Positions 21,470-30,828 of a stretch of 64,000 nt of DNA are shown here, piece after piece. The DNA comes from Kribbella qitaiheensis (GTDB lineage: Bacteria; Actinomycetota; Actinomycetes; Propionibacteriales; Kribbellaceae). Made by a program: the position numbers and the translations under genes. The stretch's first letter is position 1; every line of letters starts with the position of its first letter. Below the pieces are notes generated by a model that saw nothing but the letters and a program-made list of their open reading frames with translations, was not told the origin of the DNA and searched no databases. The stretch spans positions 6,138,001-6,202,000 of the forward strand of contig NZ_CP043661.1 of NCBI RefSeq assembly GCF_014217565.1. The letters are read 5' to 3'.

Positions 21470-21519
21470 CTGCGCGACCCGCTTCCGTGCCTGAAGTGCG
21501 TCCAGCAGTAGTCACAGAG
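21458..21519 (+). promoter_or_regulatory. SD-sequestering hairpin of the ABC-F mRNA
   Basis: CTCTGTG (21458-21464) pairs with CACAGAG (21513-21519); after a T-T mismatch CTA (21466-21468) pairs with TAG (21509-21511); after an AG bulge GCTG (21469-21472) pairs with CAGC (21503-21506). That is 14 base pairs. The 3' arm overlaps the AGAGAG ribosome site 8 nt before ATG 21530. Confidence 0.55.
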
Positions 21520-21529
21520 AGTAACCACC

Positions 21530-23128
<1,599 letters not shown>

Positions 23129-23134
23129 CCCCCG

Positions 23135-23175
23135 CCGCGGCCCCTGCTCTTGTGGTGGTCTGGCAGGGGCCGCGG
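23135..23175. terminator. Bidirectional terminator hairpin
   Basis: A 13-bp perfect inverted repeat, CCGCGGCCCCTGC with GCAGGGGCCGCGG (23135-23147 and 23163-23175), between the convergent ABC-F and hydrolase genes. Confidence 0.7.
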
Positions 23176-23183
23176 GGCTTGGG

Positions 23184-24014
23184 TTAGCGCAGGCCGAGTT
23201 CTGTGTTGACCCAGGCGAGGCGGTCGTCCTTGGCCGGCTGGTTGAGGAAATGGTCGGCTGTCTCGTAGAGAGACACCTTGGCTGTGGGTTTGGCGGCGCT
23301 GAAAGCAGCCCGGACCTCGGGGGTGACGAAGATGTCGCGGCCGGCCCATTGGAAGTACACGTCGTGGGCCTTGCTCACGTTGTCGACCGGGTCGAGTCCG
23401 GCGAAAACCTTGCGGTAGGCAACGGTTTGGTCGGCGGGGAGGCCGAGCCAGAACGTGTCGAACCAGTTCGCCCAAGTGGCGTCGCCGGCCATGAACACCA
23501 TCGCGTGCACGCGTTTGCGCAGCAGGGACGCGTACATCGCGCCGTAGTCGTGCCCGATCACGGCCGTCCGGCGCTCGTCGACGCCGTCCTGCCGGAGCAG
23601 GGTCCCGTACGCCGCTTCGACGGCGGCCAACTGGTTGGTCACCTTCGTCCGGTCCGACTTGTCGCCGACCGGATCGCCCTCCCACGGGAAGGTGAGCTGA
23701 GGCAGTACGGCGACGGCGCCCTTCCCGGCGAGCGCGATCGCTTCGGAGAGGAACTCCGTGCGGTTCTGCGTCGATGCCGGCGGCTCGAACCAGTGCAGGT
23801 AAAGCGCTCCGGCCAGGTGGTTGTGGTGCTTCGCAGGCCTGACCAGGTACGCCGTGACGGGTGCCTGTCCTGGGACGGGGATCTGGATGTCCGTCACCAC
23901 CACCGGCTCCGGAGCCCGCTGCTTCGACGCGCTCTGTACCGCGCTCGACCCGCCGGCCGCCGTGACGCCCAGGACCAACGCCCCGACGACCGTCGCGATC
24001 AGAAATCTCTTCAT
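23184..24014 (-). CDS. Exported alpha/beta hydrolase, dienelactone-hydrolase-like
   Basis: 276 residues. Residues 1-26 look like a Sec signal peptide (MKRFLIATVVGALVLGVTAAGG) with no lipobox. The nucleophile elbow reads GHDYGAMYA, with Asp in place of Ser, as in epoxide hydrolases and haloalkane dehalogenases rather than esterases; the late His is in TADHFLNQPAKDDR. The order of strands and the final segment resemble dienelactone hydrolases. The substrate is unknown. An AT-rich promoter region lies upstream (minus-strand TTGTTA at 24051-24056 and TAG/GAT-rich sequence about 15 bp on), and GGGGTGGGCG precedes ATG 24014. It converges on the ABC-F gene and diverges from the CGNR gene. Confidence 0.8.
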   Translation of the reverse strand: MKRFLIATVVGALVLGVTAAGGSSAVQSASKQRAPEPVVVTDIQIPVPGQAPVTAYLVRPAKHHNHLAGALYLHWFEPPASTQNRTEFLSEAIALAGKGAVAVLPQLTFPWEGDPVGDKSDRTKVTNQLAAVEAAYGTLLRQDGVDERRTAVIGHDYGAMYASLLRKRVHAMVFMAGDATWANWFDTFWLGLPADQTVAYRKVFAGLDPVDNVSKAHDVYFQWAGRDIFVTPEVRAAFSAAKPTAKVSLYETADHFLNQPAKDDRLAWVNTELGLR

Positions 24015-24112
24015 CGCCCACCCCTTTGACTATCATCTACTAAAATGCTTTAACAACTGATGACGGTAGAGCCGGGTAGGCCTGATGGTCAAGACGGGGG
24101 AGGATGTGCGGG

Positions 24113-24664
24113 ATGAGCAGAGTGCCGGCCGCCGATTCCTTGCTGGCCTTCGTGCTGGACTTCTGCAACACCTATGACTTGCTGGAGGATCCGCCGGACC
24201 GGCTGAGCATCCCGCTCGTCGATCGGGTCGCCGAGCGGCACGGCGTACCGGGCTTCGGCCTACGCGCCGCCGACCTGGAGCCAGTGCGGGTGGTGCGCAA
24301 TGAGCTGTACGGCGTGTTCGCGGCGGAATCGCCGGCGGCGCAGGTCGAGATCCTCAACCGCCTGTTGAGCACGTACGGCGCTGTACCGCGACTCGTCATC
24401 GGATCCGGCGCCTCGCTGAGTGGCGACGGCGTACGGGTGGCGGCGACAGGCGGAGACAGTCCGGTGGCGCGGCTCGCGGTGGCGGCGGCCGATGCGCTCG
24501 CCCGGGCGGTCGCGGACGGCTCGGCAGACCGACTGCGGACCTGCTTGGGCGATCCCTGCCGGTGTGTGTACGTCGACCGGACCAAGGCGAACCGGCAGCG
24601 CTACTGCTGCGAGCTATGTAACGACCGGATGGCCTCAGCCGCCTACCGCCGCCGCAACCGCTGA
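24113..24664 (+). CDS. ABATE/CGNR zinc-finger protein
   Basis: 183 residues from ATG 24113, preferred over ATG 24104 because GGGGGAGG ends directly before the latter but 9 bp before the former. The N-terminal part (LLAFVLDFCNTYDLLEDP) is the ABATE domain start. The C-terminal finger has four Cys in CLGDPCRCVYVDRTKANRQRYCCELCNDRMASAAYRRR; the eponymous CGNR tetrad reads CNDR. These proteins are probable DNA-binding regulators linked to stress in actinobacteria; the target is unknown. It is a single gene, convergent with the AraC gene. Confidence 0.85.
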   Translation: MSRVPAADSLLAFVLDFCNTYDLLEDPPDRLSIPLVDRVAERHGVPGFGLRAADLEPVRVVRNELYGVFAAESPAAQVEILNRLLSTYGAVPRLVIGSGASLSGDGVRVAATGGDSPVARLAVAAADALARAVADGSADRLRTCLGDPCRCVYVDRTKANRQRYCCELCNDRMASAAYRRRNR

Positions 24665-24674
24665 GCCCGGGGCA

Positions 24675-25463
24675 CTAGCTGCTTCGGTGGCGGCCTGGGG
24701 TGGTGCCGATGATGGCGGTGAAGGCCGTGATGAAGCTGCTGGGGTTCGCCCATCCGCAGGCGTGAGCGACGTGGGTGGTGTCGTGGCCTTCGGCGAGCAG
24801 GACGAGCGCGTGACCGATCCGCAGTTGGGTGCGCCATTCGTAGAAGGTCATACCGAGTTCGCCACTGAACAGGCGGCTGAGCGTGCGGCTACTGGCTCCG
24901 ACCGCCTGCCCGAGTCCGGCCAGTGAGGTGTTGTCCGCCGGGTCGTCGTACAGCAATCGTGCAACGGCGCGCAGCCGGTCGTCCTGCGGATCTGGTAGCT
25001 GCAGTGGCTGCTCGTGCGCCTCGTCGAGTTCATCCACGAGGACCCGGCAGAGGCGGGTGCGAGCGGCACGGTCGTAGTCCGGTACGGCGGGGTCGTAGCT
25101 TCGTGGACCCGTCAAGGCGAGAAGGACTTCGCGGGCGAGGCCGGAGGCCGTGAACACGGTCGGCCGGGCAGGAACCAGCCGGGCAAGGGAGGGCGGCAGG
25201 AACACGATGCGCATGTCGGTCTGGCCGTGAGCGCGGTGCTGGTGCGGAAAGCCGGCCGGGGTCCAGGCAACGCGATTGGCGGGAACGATCGAGGTGCCAC
25301 GTTCGGTATGAACAGACAGCACGCCACTGGCCGCGTAAACGAGGTGCCCGCGCGCATGGGTCCGCAGCGAACTCGTCCCACCCGACGGCCAGAGGTGCGC
25401 CCCGCCGGATGGCCAGATGCGCGACGCCGGGCGCGATGGGGGATCCTGGCGGCCAACGGGCAT
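24675..25463 (-). CDS. AraC-family transcriptional regulator
   Basis: 262 residues. The N-terminal cupin-like sensing domain (about 20-110) includes GHLVYAASGVLSVHTERGTSIVPANRVAWTP. The C-terminal double helix-turn-helix (about 165-260) has ASSRTLSRLFSGELGMTFYEWRTQLRIGHAL and ACGWANPSSFITAFTAIIGTTPGRHR, the AraC signature. It probably binds promoters in response to a small ligand. The divergent GNAT gene 64 bp away is a possible target. The first 20 residues are variable, and the start could be a few codons later. Confidence 0.9.
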   Translation of the reverse strand: MPVGRQDPPSRPASRIWPSGGAHLWPSGGTSSLRTHARGHLVYAASGVLSVHTERGTSIVPANRVAWTPAGFPHQHRAHGQTDMRIVFLPPSLARLVPARPTVFTASGLAREVLLALTGPRSYDPAVPDYDRAARTRLCRVLVDELDEAHEQPLQLPDPQDDRLRAVARLLYDDPADNTSLAGLGQAVGASSRTLSRLFSGELGMTFYEWRTQLRIGHALVLLAEGHDTTHVAHACGWANPSSFITAFTAIIGTTPGRHRSS

Positions 25464-25527
25464 AATCCGGCACTCTATCGGCGACCCGCCACGGCGTAGG
25501 TGAGCAGGCGGGTGGCAGGATGTTCGG

Positions 25528-26094
25528 GTGTCATTTTCGATGCGGGTTCGGCGGGGTGGGCGGGCGGATGTGCCCGCGGTGTTGGGGTTGCTGGACGGGG
25601 CGACCGAGTGGCTGGTCGCGCGGGGTCGGGCTGATCAGTGGGGTACTGAGCCGCATTCGACCAACCCGCGGCGGATCGAGCAGATCACCGGATTCGCTGA
25701 GGACGGCGGCCTGTGGATCGCCGAAGCCGAGGACCCGGACGCAGCAGGATCCAGCGCCGATGCCCAGCGGAGCGGCGTACAGGTTGTCGGGGCGTTGGCG
25801 GTGGGGGAGGCGCTGTCGTATGTGCCGGCCGCGACCGAGCCTGAGTTGTACGTGCGGCTGCTCGTGACTGATCGCCGGCTGGTCGGCCAGGGGATCGGCA
25901 CGCAACTGCTGGACCATGCGCGACTGCTCGCCCGAGCAACTGGGGCCGGACTGTTGCGGGTGGACTGTTTCGCCGGCGGAGATGGTGCCTTGATCCGGTA
26001 CTACGAGAAGCAGGGCTTCACGCGCGCCGAGCAGTTCGCAGTACCGGTCAATGACTCGGAATGGCTTGGTCAGGTTCTGATTCAGCGGTTGTGA
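25528..26094 (+). CDS. GNAT family N-acetyltransferase
   Basis: 188 residues. The GNAT fold is supported by the acetyl-CoA loop VTDRRLVGQGIGTQLLDHA (consensus QxxGxG/A seen as GQGIGT), the strand GLLRVDCFAGG and the closing YYEKQGFTRAEQF. GTG 25528 begins just before the first strand (MRVRRGGRADVPAVLGLLDGA). The substrate is unknown. The last 47 bp overlap the 3' end of the CDF transporter gene on the other strand. Confidence 0.88.
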   Translation: MSFSMRVRRGGRADVPAVLGLLDGATEWLVARGRADQWGTEPHSTNPRRIEQITGFAEDGGLWIAEAEDPDAAGSSADAQRSGVQVVGALAVGEALSYVPAATEPELYVRLLVTDRRLVGQGIGTQLLDHARLLARATGAGLLRVDCFAGGDGALIRYYEKQGFTRAEQFAVPVNDSEWLGQVLIQRL

Positions 26095-27022
26095 TCGGGC
26101 GGTGGTACGTCCCGTGCGCGTCGCTGCAGTGCGCTGTCTCATCGTCGGCAGAGGCGTGGTCCACCTGAAGCGTCGAGTGCGTCAGGTGGTGCCGCTCCGC
26201 CAGCAGCGTCTCGAGCTGACCGCGGATCAGGTGGCAGTCCAGCCCCTCCTGGACCAGGATGTGCGCGGACGCTGCCGGCTCGCCTGAAGTGATCTCCCAG
26301 ACATGCAGGTCGTGGATCTCGATCACGCCCGGTACTGCGCACAGCTCAGCGCCAAGCGCCTGCGGGTCGATCCGGGACGGCGCGGCTTCGAGGAAGATCC
26401 GGCCGGAGTCGCGGACCAGGCCGATCCCGGCCTTCAACATCAGTACTGCGACCACCAGCGCGGCGATCGAGTCGGCGCGGGCGAAGCCGGTCAGCAGCAC
26501 GACGAGCCCGGCGATGGCGGTCGCGACAAAGGCGAACAGGTCGTTCAGGATGTGCTGGAAAGCGCCCTCGACGTTGAGGCTGGTCCGATTCGCCTTGCTG
26601 ATCAGCCAACTGGCGAAGAGGTTGACCACGATGCCGACGACACCGGTGATCAGCACCAACACACCCTCGACCTCGGGCGGATGGATCATCCGGGCGACCG
26701 ACTCGTACAAGAAGAAGGCCGCGAGCAGCAGCAGTGTGATGCCGTTGGCCTGCGCCGACAGGATCTCGACCCGCTTCAGCCCGTACGTGAACCCTCCGGC
26801 CGGCGGCCGTGCCGACAATCGGATCGCGATCAGTGCAAGGGCGATCGCGGCGGCATCGGTGAGCATGTGCGCGGCGTCGGTGATCAGCGCCAGCGATCCG
26901 GCCGCGAAACCGACGATCACCTCGGCGGCCATGAACGCGAGAATCAGCGCCAGCGCACCGCTCAGCAACCGCCGATCAGCCTCCGCGCTGACACCGTGCC
27001 CGTGACCGTGTCCGGCGCCCAT
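26048..27022 (-). CDS. CDF-family metal cation efflux transporter (CzcD/ZitB-like)
   Basis: 324 residues. Starts with a His-rich tip (GHGHGHG), then six predicted membrane helices. Metal-site motifs are LITDAAHMLTD in helix 2 and FQHILNDLFA in helix 5 (HxxxD type), typical of zinc/proton antiporters. The cytosolic C-terminal domain has the ferredoxin-like segment GVIEIHDLHVWEITSG and ends in a His-bearing tail. It exports Zn, Cd or Co from the cytosol. ATG 27022 overlaps the stop of the ArsR-type gene (TGATG), so the two are one operon under metal control. Confidence 0.93.
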   Translation of the reverse strand: MGAGHGHGHGVSAEADRRLLSGALALILAFMAAEVIVGFAAGSLALITDAAHMLTDAAAIALALIAIRLSARPPAGGFTYGLKRVEILSAQANGITLLLLAAFFLYESVARMIHPPEVEGVLVLITGVVGIVVNLFASWLISKANRTSLNVEGAFQHILNDLFAFVATAIAGLVVLLTGFARADSIAALVVAVLMLKAGIGLVRDSGRIFLEAAPSRIDPQALGAELCAVPGVIEIHDLHVWEITSGEPAASAHILVQEGLDCHLIRGQLETLLAERHHLTHSTLQVDHASADDETAHCSDAHGTYHRPITTAESEPDQAIPSH

Positions 27023-27430
27023 CAGTGCCGCTCCGGGTGGATGGCGTCGGTGTGTTCGGTGTGCGCGACGGCGAGGTCGACGAGCATCCGGACGTGCGCG
27101 TCGTCGAGCCGGTAGTAGGCCATCCGGCCGTCGCGACGGACCACGACGACACGATGGGCGCGGAGCAGCCGGAGTGCGTGGGAGGTGGCGGACTCGCTCA
27201 TCCCCGTCACGGCCCGCGAGGTCGCAGACGCAGAGTTCGCCGTCCAGCAGCGCGACCAGCAACTTCAGCCGCCGCGGATCACCGAGCAGGCCGAACACAT
27301 CCGCCGTGTCGACGATGTCCTGCTCCGAAGGCATCCTGGCATGGACGGCAGCCACCCGCTCGGGATCGACCAGCCGCACGTTGCACTCGTCGATCACCGC
27401 TGCAGCTTGCACATCTGCAGAACTCTTCAT
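27022..27430 (-). pseudogene. ArsR/SmtB-family metalloregulator, +1 frameshift
   Basis: From ATG 27430 the frame encodes SEQDIVDTADVFGLLGDPRRLKLLVALLDGELCVCDLAG, with the alpha-3 metal ligand motif CVC of SmtB/CadC proteins. The recognition helix and wing (VTGMSESATSHALRLLRAHRVVVVRRDGRMAYYRLDD, then VAHTEHTDAIHPERH) are in the next frame. Removing one base of GGCCCGC (plus strand 27211-27217) joins them as CDLAAVTGMSESATSHAL, a normal 135-residue repressor. If intact it would repress itself and the coupled CDF efflux gene until metal binds. The break may be an assembly error. Confidence 0.8.
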
Positions 27431-27437
27431 ATATCTC

Positions 27438-27443
27438 ACAGTA
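27438..27443 (-). promoter_or_regulatory. -10 box for leaderless ArsR-CDF transcript
   Basis: On the minus strand TACTGT ends 7 bp before ATG 27430, the spacing of a leaderless mRNA. The flanking GAGATATATG is a plausible repressor contact region. Confidence 0.5.
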
Positions 27444-27600
27444 GCGTACGCCGCGGAGGCGAAGGAGTTCTGCGGCGTACCACGGCAGGTTGAAGGCCGT
27501 GGCCGCAAGTAGACCCCCGCCATCTGTCACCAGGAACTACTGACTGTAACGATGTGCGCTCCGGAGCGATGTAGCAGGCAGGGGAATCCGGGAGGCGACC

Positions 27601-30600
27601 GTGACCACTGCTACGCCACCGACAATCGACGCACTGGCAACCGACGAGCCGGCGATCGAAGTACGGCCGCCTGAGCCGCCACCGGTGCCCGCACCGGAGC
27701 CGGCCGACTTGCGAACGGTCGGCGCCTTCCTGGCCGTCCTGCTCGTGCTCTGGTTGGCGATGAACGAGATCAGCCTGCTGTCGGCCGGATTCCTGGCCAC
27801 CGACGGAACCTCCTGGTCCTTCGGCGGGATGTCCGGCCCGAAGGACGGCGCCAGGATCGCCCAGTGGAACAGCATCCTGACCCCCGACCAACTGCCCTAC
27901 TGGAAAGAACTACTGCGCGACTACCTGGTCCTGGACTTCCTGTTCATCGCCACCTACACGATCGCGCTCTACCGCCTCGTCCCCAACCGCCCCCGGGTCT
28001 GGTACGCCGTCTTCCTCCTGCCACTTTTCGACCTCGCAGAGAACATCGTCACCGGCGTACTGCGAAGCAAGCGCTGCGCCGATCTCGACTGCGTGCCTGA
28101 CGGTCTGGTCAACGGATTGACCTGGTTCACGGCGTTGAAGTGGCTGGCAGTCGTAGCACTGGTGGTGCTCGGCCTCGTCAAACTCCAGGACCAGCCGCTG
28201 CGGCGGATCGGGCGAGCCCTGTACCTCCAGCGGTTCAGCCTGCTCGCGTTCCTGCCGATCGCGGCCATGTCCATCGTGCCGGGCAGCAGCGTGCTCGACC
28301 AACTGCCCGATGTCCAACGCCGCTGGCTGGACGAAGGGCCTGGCCTGCGCCATGCCGCGATCGCGGGATGCGTCTACCTTGTCCTTCTCCTGACGATCTT
28401 CCTGCTGGGCAGACTCCGCAGCGACTGGGCGCTCCGGCGGGTGCGCGGCCTTGACCTCTGGCCGTTCTACGACGGTCCGGGGATAACGAACGAACGCCAC
28501 TACGACTCCCGGCTGTGGAAGATCGGTCCGCTGCTGCTCCCGGCCCTTGCCTTGGTGCTTTGGCTGGCCGACTGGGGCACGGTGTTCTTGGTCCGACTGG
28601 TGATCTTCTGCGCCATTCCGCTGCTGGTGGTGGCGCTTTCGCGGTGGCGACGGGGCAAGAATGGACGGCAGCCGCGGCCGCTGCGACCTGTCTACCCCGA
28701 ATATCCCTCGTATGTGATGGCCACCGGAGACGCGATCGCGGTGGCCTCGGTGTCGCTGGGCGGCCTGGGCATGATCCGCGCGTTCTCCGGGCTGACGGCC
28801 CTCGATCTCGTCGACCTGGTCCCGCCGCCGCACGTGCGTCCGCTGATCGCGTTGCTCATCGGTGCCGTGCTGGCTGTCGGACCTTGGTTCGCGGCCGGCC
28901 CGGTCCTGCGGATGATCGCCCGCTGGGACAGCGAGAGTGGTGTCCGGGGGAGAATCGGCCGCTTCCTCACCCCGGGCAAGAACAGCCAGGAGAACAACTC
29001 GGGGATCAACATCGAGCCGATCACCTGGCTGCGGTTCGTGCTGCTGCTGATCTCGGTGGTCACCTTCCTCCTGCTGGCTGCGTTCCCTCGGCCATTCGGG
29101 AACACCCTAGGGGTGCTCGCGGCGGCGATCCTGGCGCTCAGCGTCCTGGTCATAATGCTCGGCGTGATGGTGGTCTACGCGCAGGACCGGCAACCGCCTG
29201 ATCTCTTCCAGTGGGGGCCCGAGCGGCTGCGAACGCGCTCGACTCCGATCATCACCCTGCTCGTCCTCGCGCTGTTGCTGACCGGACTGGCCGGTGGGAA
29301 GAACGACATCCACCCGGTCACCGCCCGCGGAACCGTTCCGGAGCGGCCGACCATGGAGCAAGCGTTCGAGGCCTGGGTGGCCCAGGACGATGGCTGCAGC
29401 ATTCGGCTGGCAGACACCGGCCGACCGGGTGAGCTTTCGTTGCGCCCGATGCTGATGCTGGCCGCGGAGGGTGGCGGCATCCGTGCCGCCTACTGGACCG
29501 CGGCGACGCTGGGACAGATCGGTGCCGCCGGCGCAGGTTGTGGCGGGCATTCCACGCTGTTCTCGGCGGGCGCGAGCGGCGGCGCGCTGGGGCTGAGTCT
29601 GGGGAGATTCACCACCGACCCGGCGGCCGCCGCCAAGTCCATCTCCGGTCACCAGGCGCTGGGTGCTGCCATGATCTCGTTGCTGTCCGGTGATCTGCTG
29701 GCGACCAGTGCCGGCCTGCGGTTCGATGCCGGTTCTCCGTACCGTGATCCCAAGAACCAGCCGCTGGACCGGGCCGGGCTGATGGAGACCTCGTGGGAAA
29801 AGATCCTCCCGGAGCTCCGGACGCCGTTCCTCGCCGCGGACAGCACCACCGCGGCCCGTGATGGCGCGAAAACCGTGACCGGACAGCTCGTCCTCAACTC
29901 GACGGTGGTCCGCGACGGCTGCGTCGCCCTGGTGAGCCAGGTGGATCTCAGCGCAGGATCCCGGTCTGCCAGCGGCACACCGGTCTGTGGGTCCGAGGAG
30001 GCGGGATCGCACAATTTCGACTTCTTCGGCTTCTACGGCCGGGGCAGCAACGATGACGAGAAGCACTGTGTCGGCAACCTCCCCGCGCTGGCCGGCACCA
30101 TGCTGGCGAACCGCTTCCCGTACGTCACGCCATCCGGTACTGCGGCCCGCTGCCGCGGTCTCGACCCGGCTCAGCTGGTCGACGGCGGATACACCGACAA
30201 CACCGGACTGGGTACCGTCGTCGACCTCGCGCCACACTGGAACAAGCTGGTCAAGGACCACAACGATCAGGTCGCCAAGGACGGCCACGGGGAGTTCGTC
30301 GTACCGATGGTCGTCTACATCGAGAACGGAACAGGACCCGACTTCAGTACCGGCAACAAGGAGCCGATGTACGACTCCCGCGTCAAGCCAGGCACCGGTA
30401 CGAAGTGGCCGTCGGACCTTCCCTTCGTACCCCGGACGGTCGTGCCTCTGGTCCCTGAGTTGGTGGTGCCGCCGGTCACGATCTTTCTTACTGCGAAGGG
30501 AGACACCACCAACAGCCCCCAGCTGCTCTCGGAGGCCTCGCGGAGGTTGGCTCCGGAGTCGCTCTGCACGTCGTCGCCGCTCTGCGACCGGTTACGGGCG

Positions 30601-30816
30601 CAGAAGCAGTTGCCGAACAACGTGTTCGTCGTGCATCAGAGTAGGCAGCCGTCGCTGTCCGCGCCGCTGGGGTGGGTGTTGTCCGAGACCAGTCAGAGCG
30701 ATCTGAACGGTGACCTGGCGATGCAGGCCGAGGACGGCTGCTCGGATTCGGACTGCGGATATCCGACCCTGCGCAACCTCGTCGACATCCTCAAGCCGCC
30801 ACTCCCGAAGCCCTGA
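27601..30816 (+). CDS. Large polytopic membrane protein with C-terminal patatin-like phospholipase domain
   Basis: 1071 residues. After a Pro-rich cytoplasmic start, about ten hydrophobic spans occupy residues 40-570. The C-terminal half is a patatin fold: oxyanion loop EGGGIRAAY (624-628), nucleophile elbow GASGG with S659, and the catalytic DGGYTDNTG with D861. This Ser-Asp dyad is complete. Family members cleave acyl esters of phospholipids. Cysteines between about 780 and 1040 (including pairs in CTSSPLC and CSDSDC) suggest disulfides, which would put the lipase domain outside. GTG 27601 has GGGAGG five bases upstream. It is a monocistronic gene divergent from the ArsR-CDF operon. No specific family name is claimed for the membrane part. 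Confidence 0.8.
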   Translation: MTTATPPTIDALATDEPAIEVRPPEPPPVPAPEPADLRTVGAFLAVLLVLWLAMNEISLLSAGFLATDGTSWSFGGMSGPKDGARIAQWNSILTPDQLPYWKELLRDYLVLDFLFIATYTIALYRLVPNRPRVWYAVFLLPLFDLAENIVTGVLRSKRCADLDCVPDGLVNGLTWFTALKWLAVVALVVLGLVKLQDQPLRRIGRALYLQRFSLLAFLPIAAMSIVPGSSVLDQLPDVQRRWLDEGPGLRHAAIAGCVYLVLLLTIFLLGRLRSDWALRRVRGLDLWPFYDGPGITNERHYDSRLWKIGPLLLPALALVLWLADWGTVFLVRLVIFCAIPLLVVALSRWRRGKNGRQPRPLRPVYPEYPSYVMATGDAIAVASVSLGGLGMIRAFSGLTALDLVDLVPPPHVRPLIALLIGAVLAVGPWFAAGPVLRMIARWDSESGVRGRIGRFLTPGKNSQENNSGINIEPITWLRFVLLLISVVTFLLLAAFPRPFGNTLGVLAAAILALSVLVIMLGVMVVYAQDRQPPDLFQWGPERLRTRSTPIITLLVLALLLTGLAGGKNDIHPVTARGTVPERPTMEQAFEAWVAQDDGCSIRLADTGRPGELSLRPMLMLAAEGGGIRAAYWTAATLGQIGAAGAGCGGHSTLFSAGASGGALGLSLGRFTTDPAAAAKSISGHQALGAAMISLLSGDLLATSAGLRFDAGSPYRDPKNQPLDRAGLMETSWEKILPELRTPFLAADSTTAARDGAKTVTGQLVLNSTVVRDGCVALVSQVDLSAGSRSASGTPVCGSEEAGSHNFDFFGFYGRGSNDDEKHCVGNLPALAGTMLANRFPYVTPSGTAARCRGLDPAQLVDGGYTDNTGLGTVVDLAPHWNKLVKDHNDQVAKDGHGEFVVPMVVYIENGTGPDFSTGNKEPMYDSRVKPGTGTKWPSDLPFVPRTVVPLVPELVVPPVTIFLTAKGDTTNSPQLLSEASRRLAPESLCTSSPLCDRLRAQKQLPNNVFVVHQSRQPSLSAPLGWVLSETSQSDLNGDLAMQAEDGCSDSDCGYPTLRNLVDILKPPLPKP

Positions 30817-30828
30817 TGGCACAAGGCT

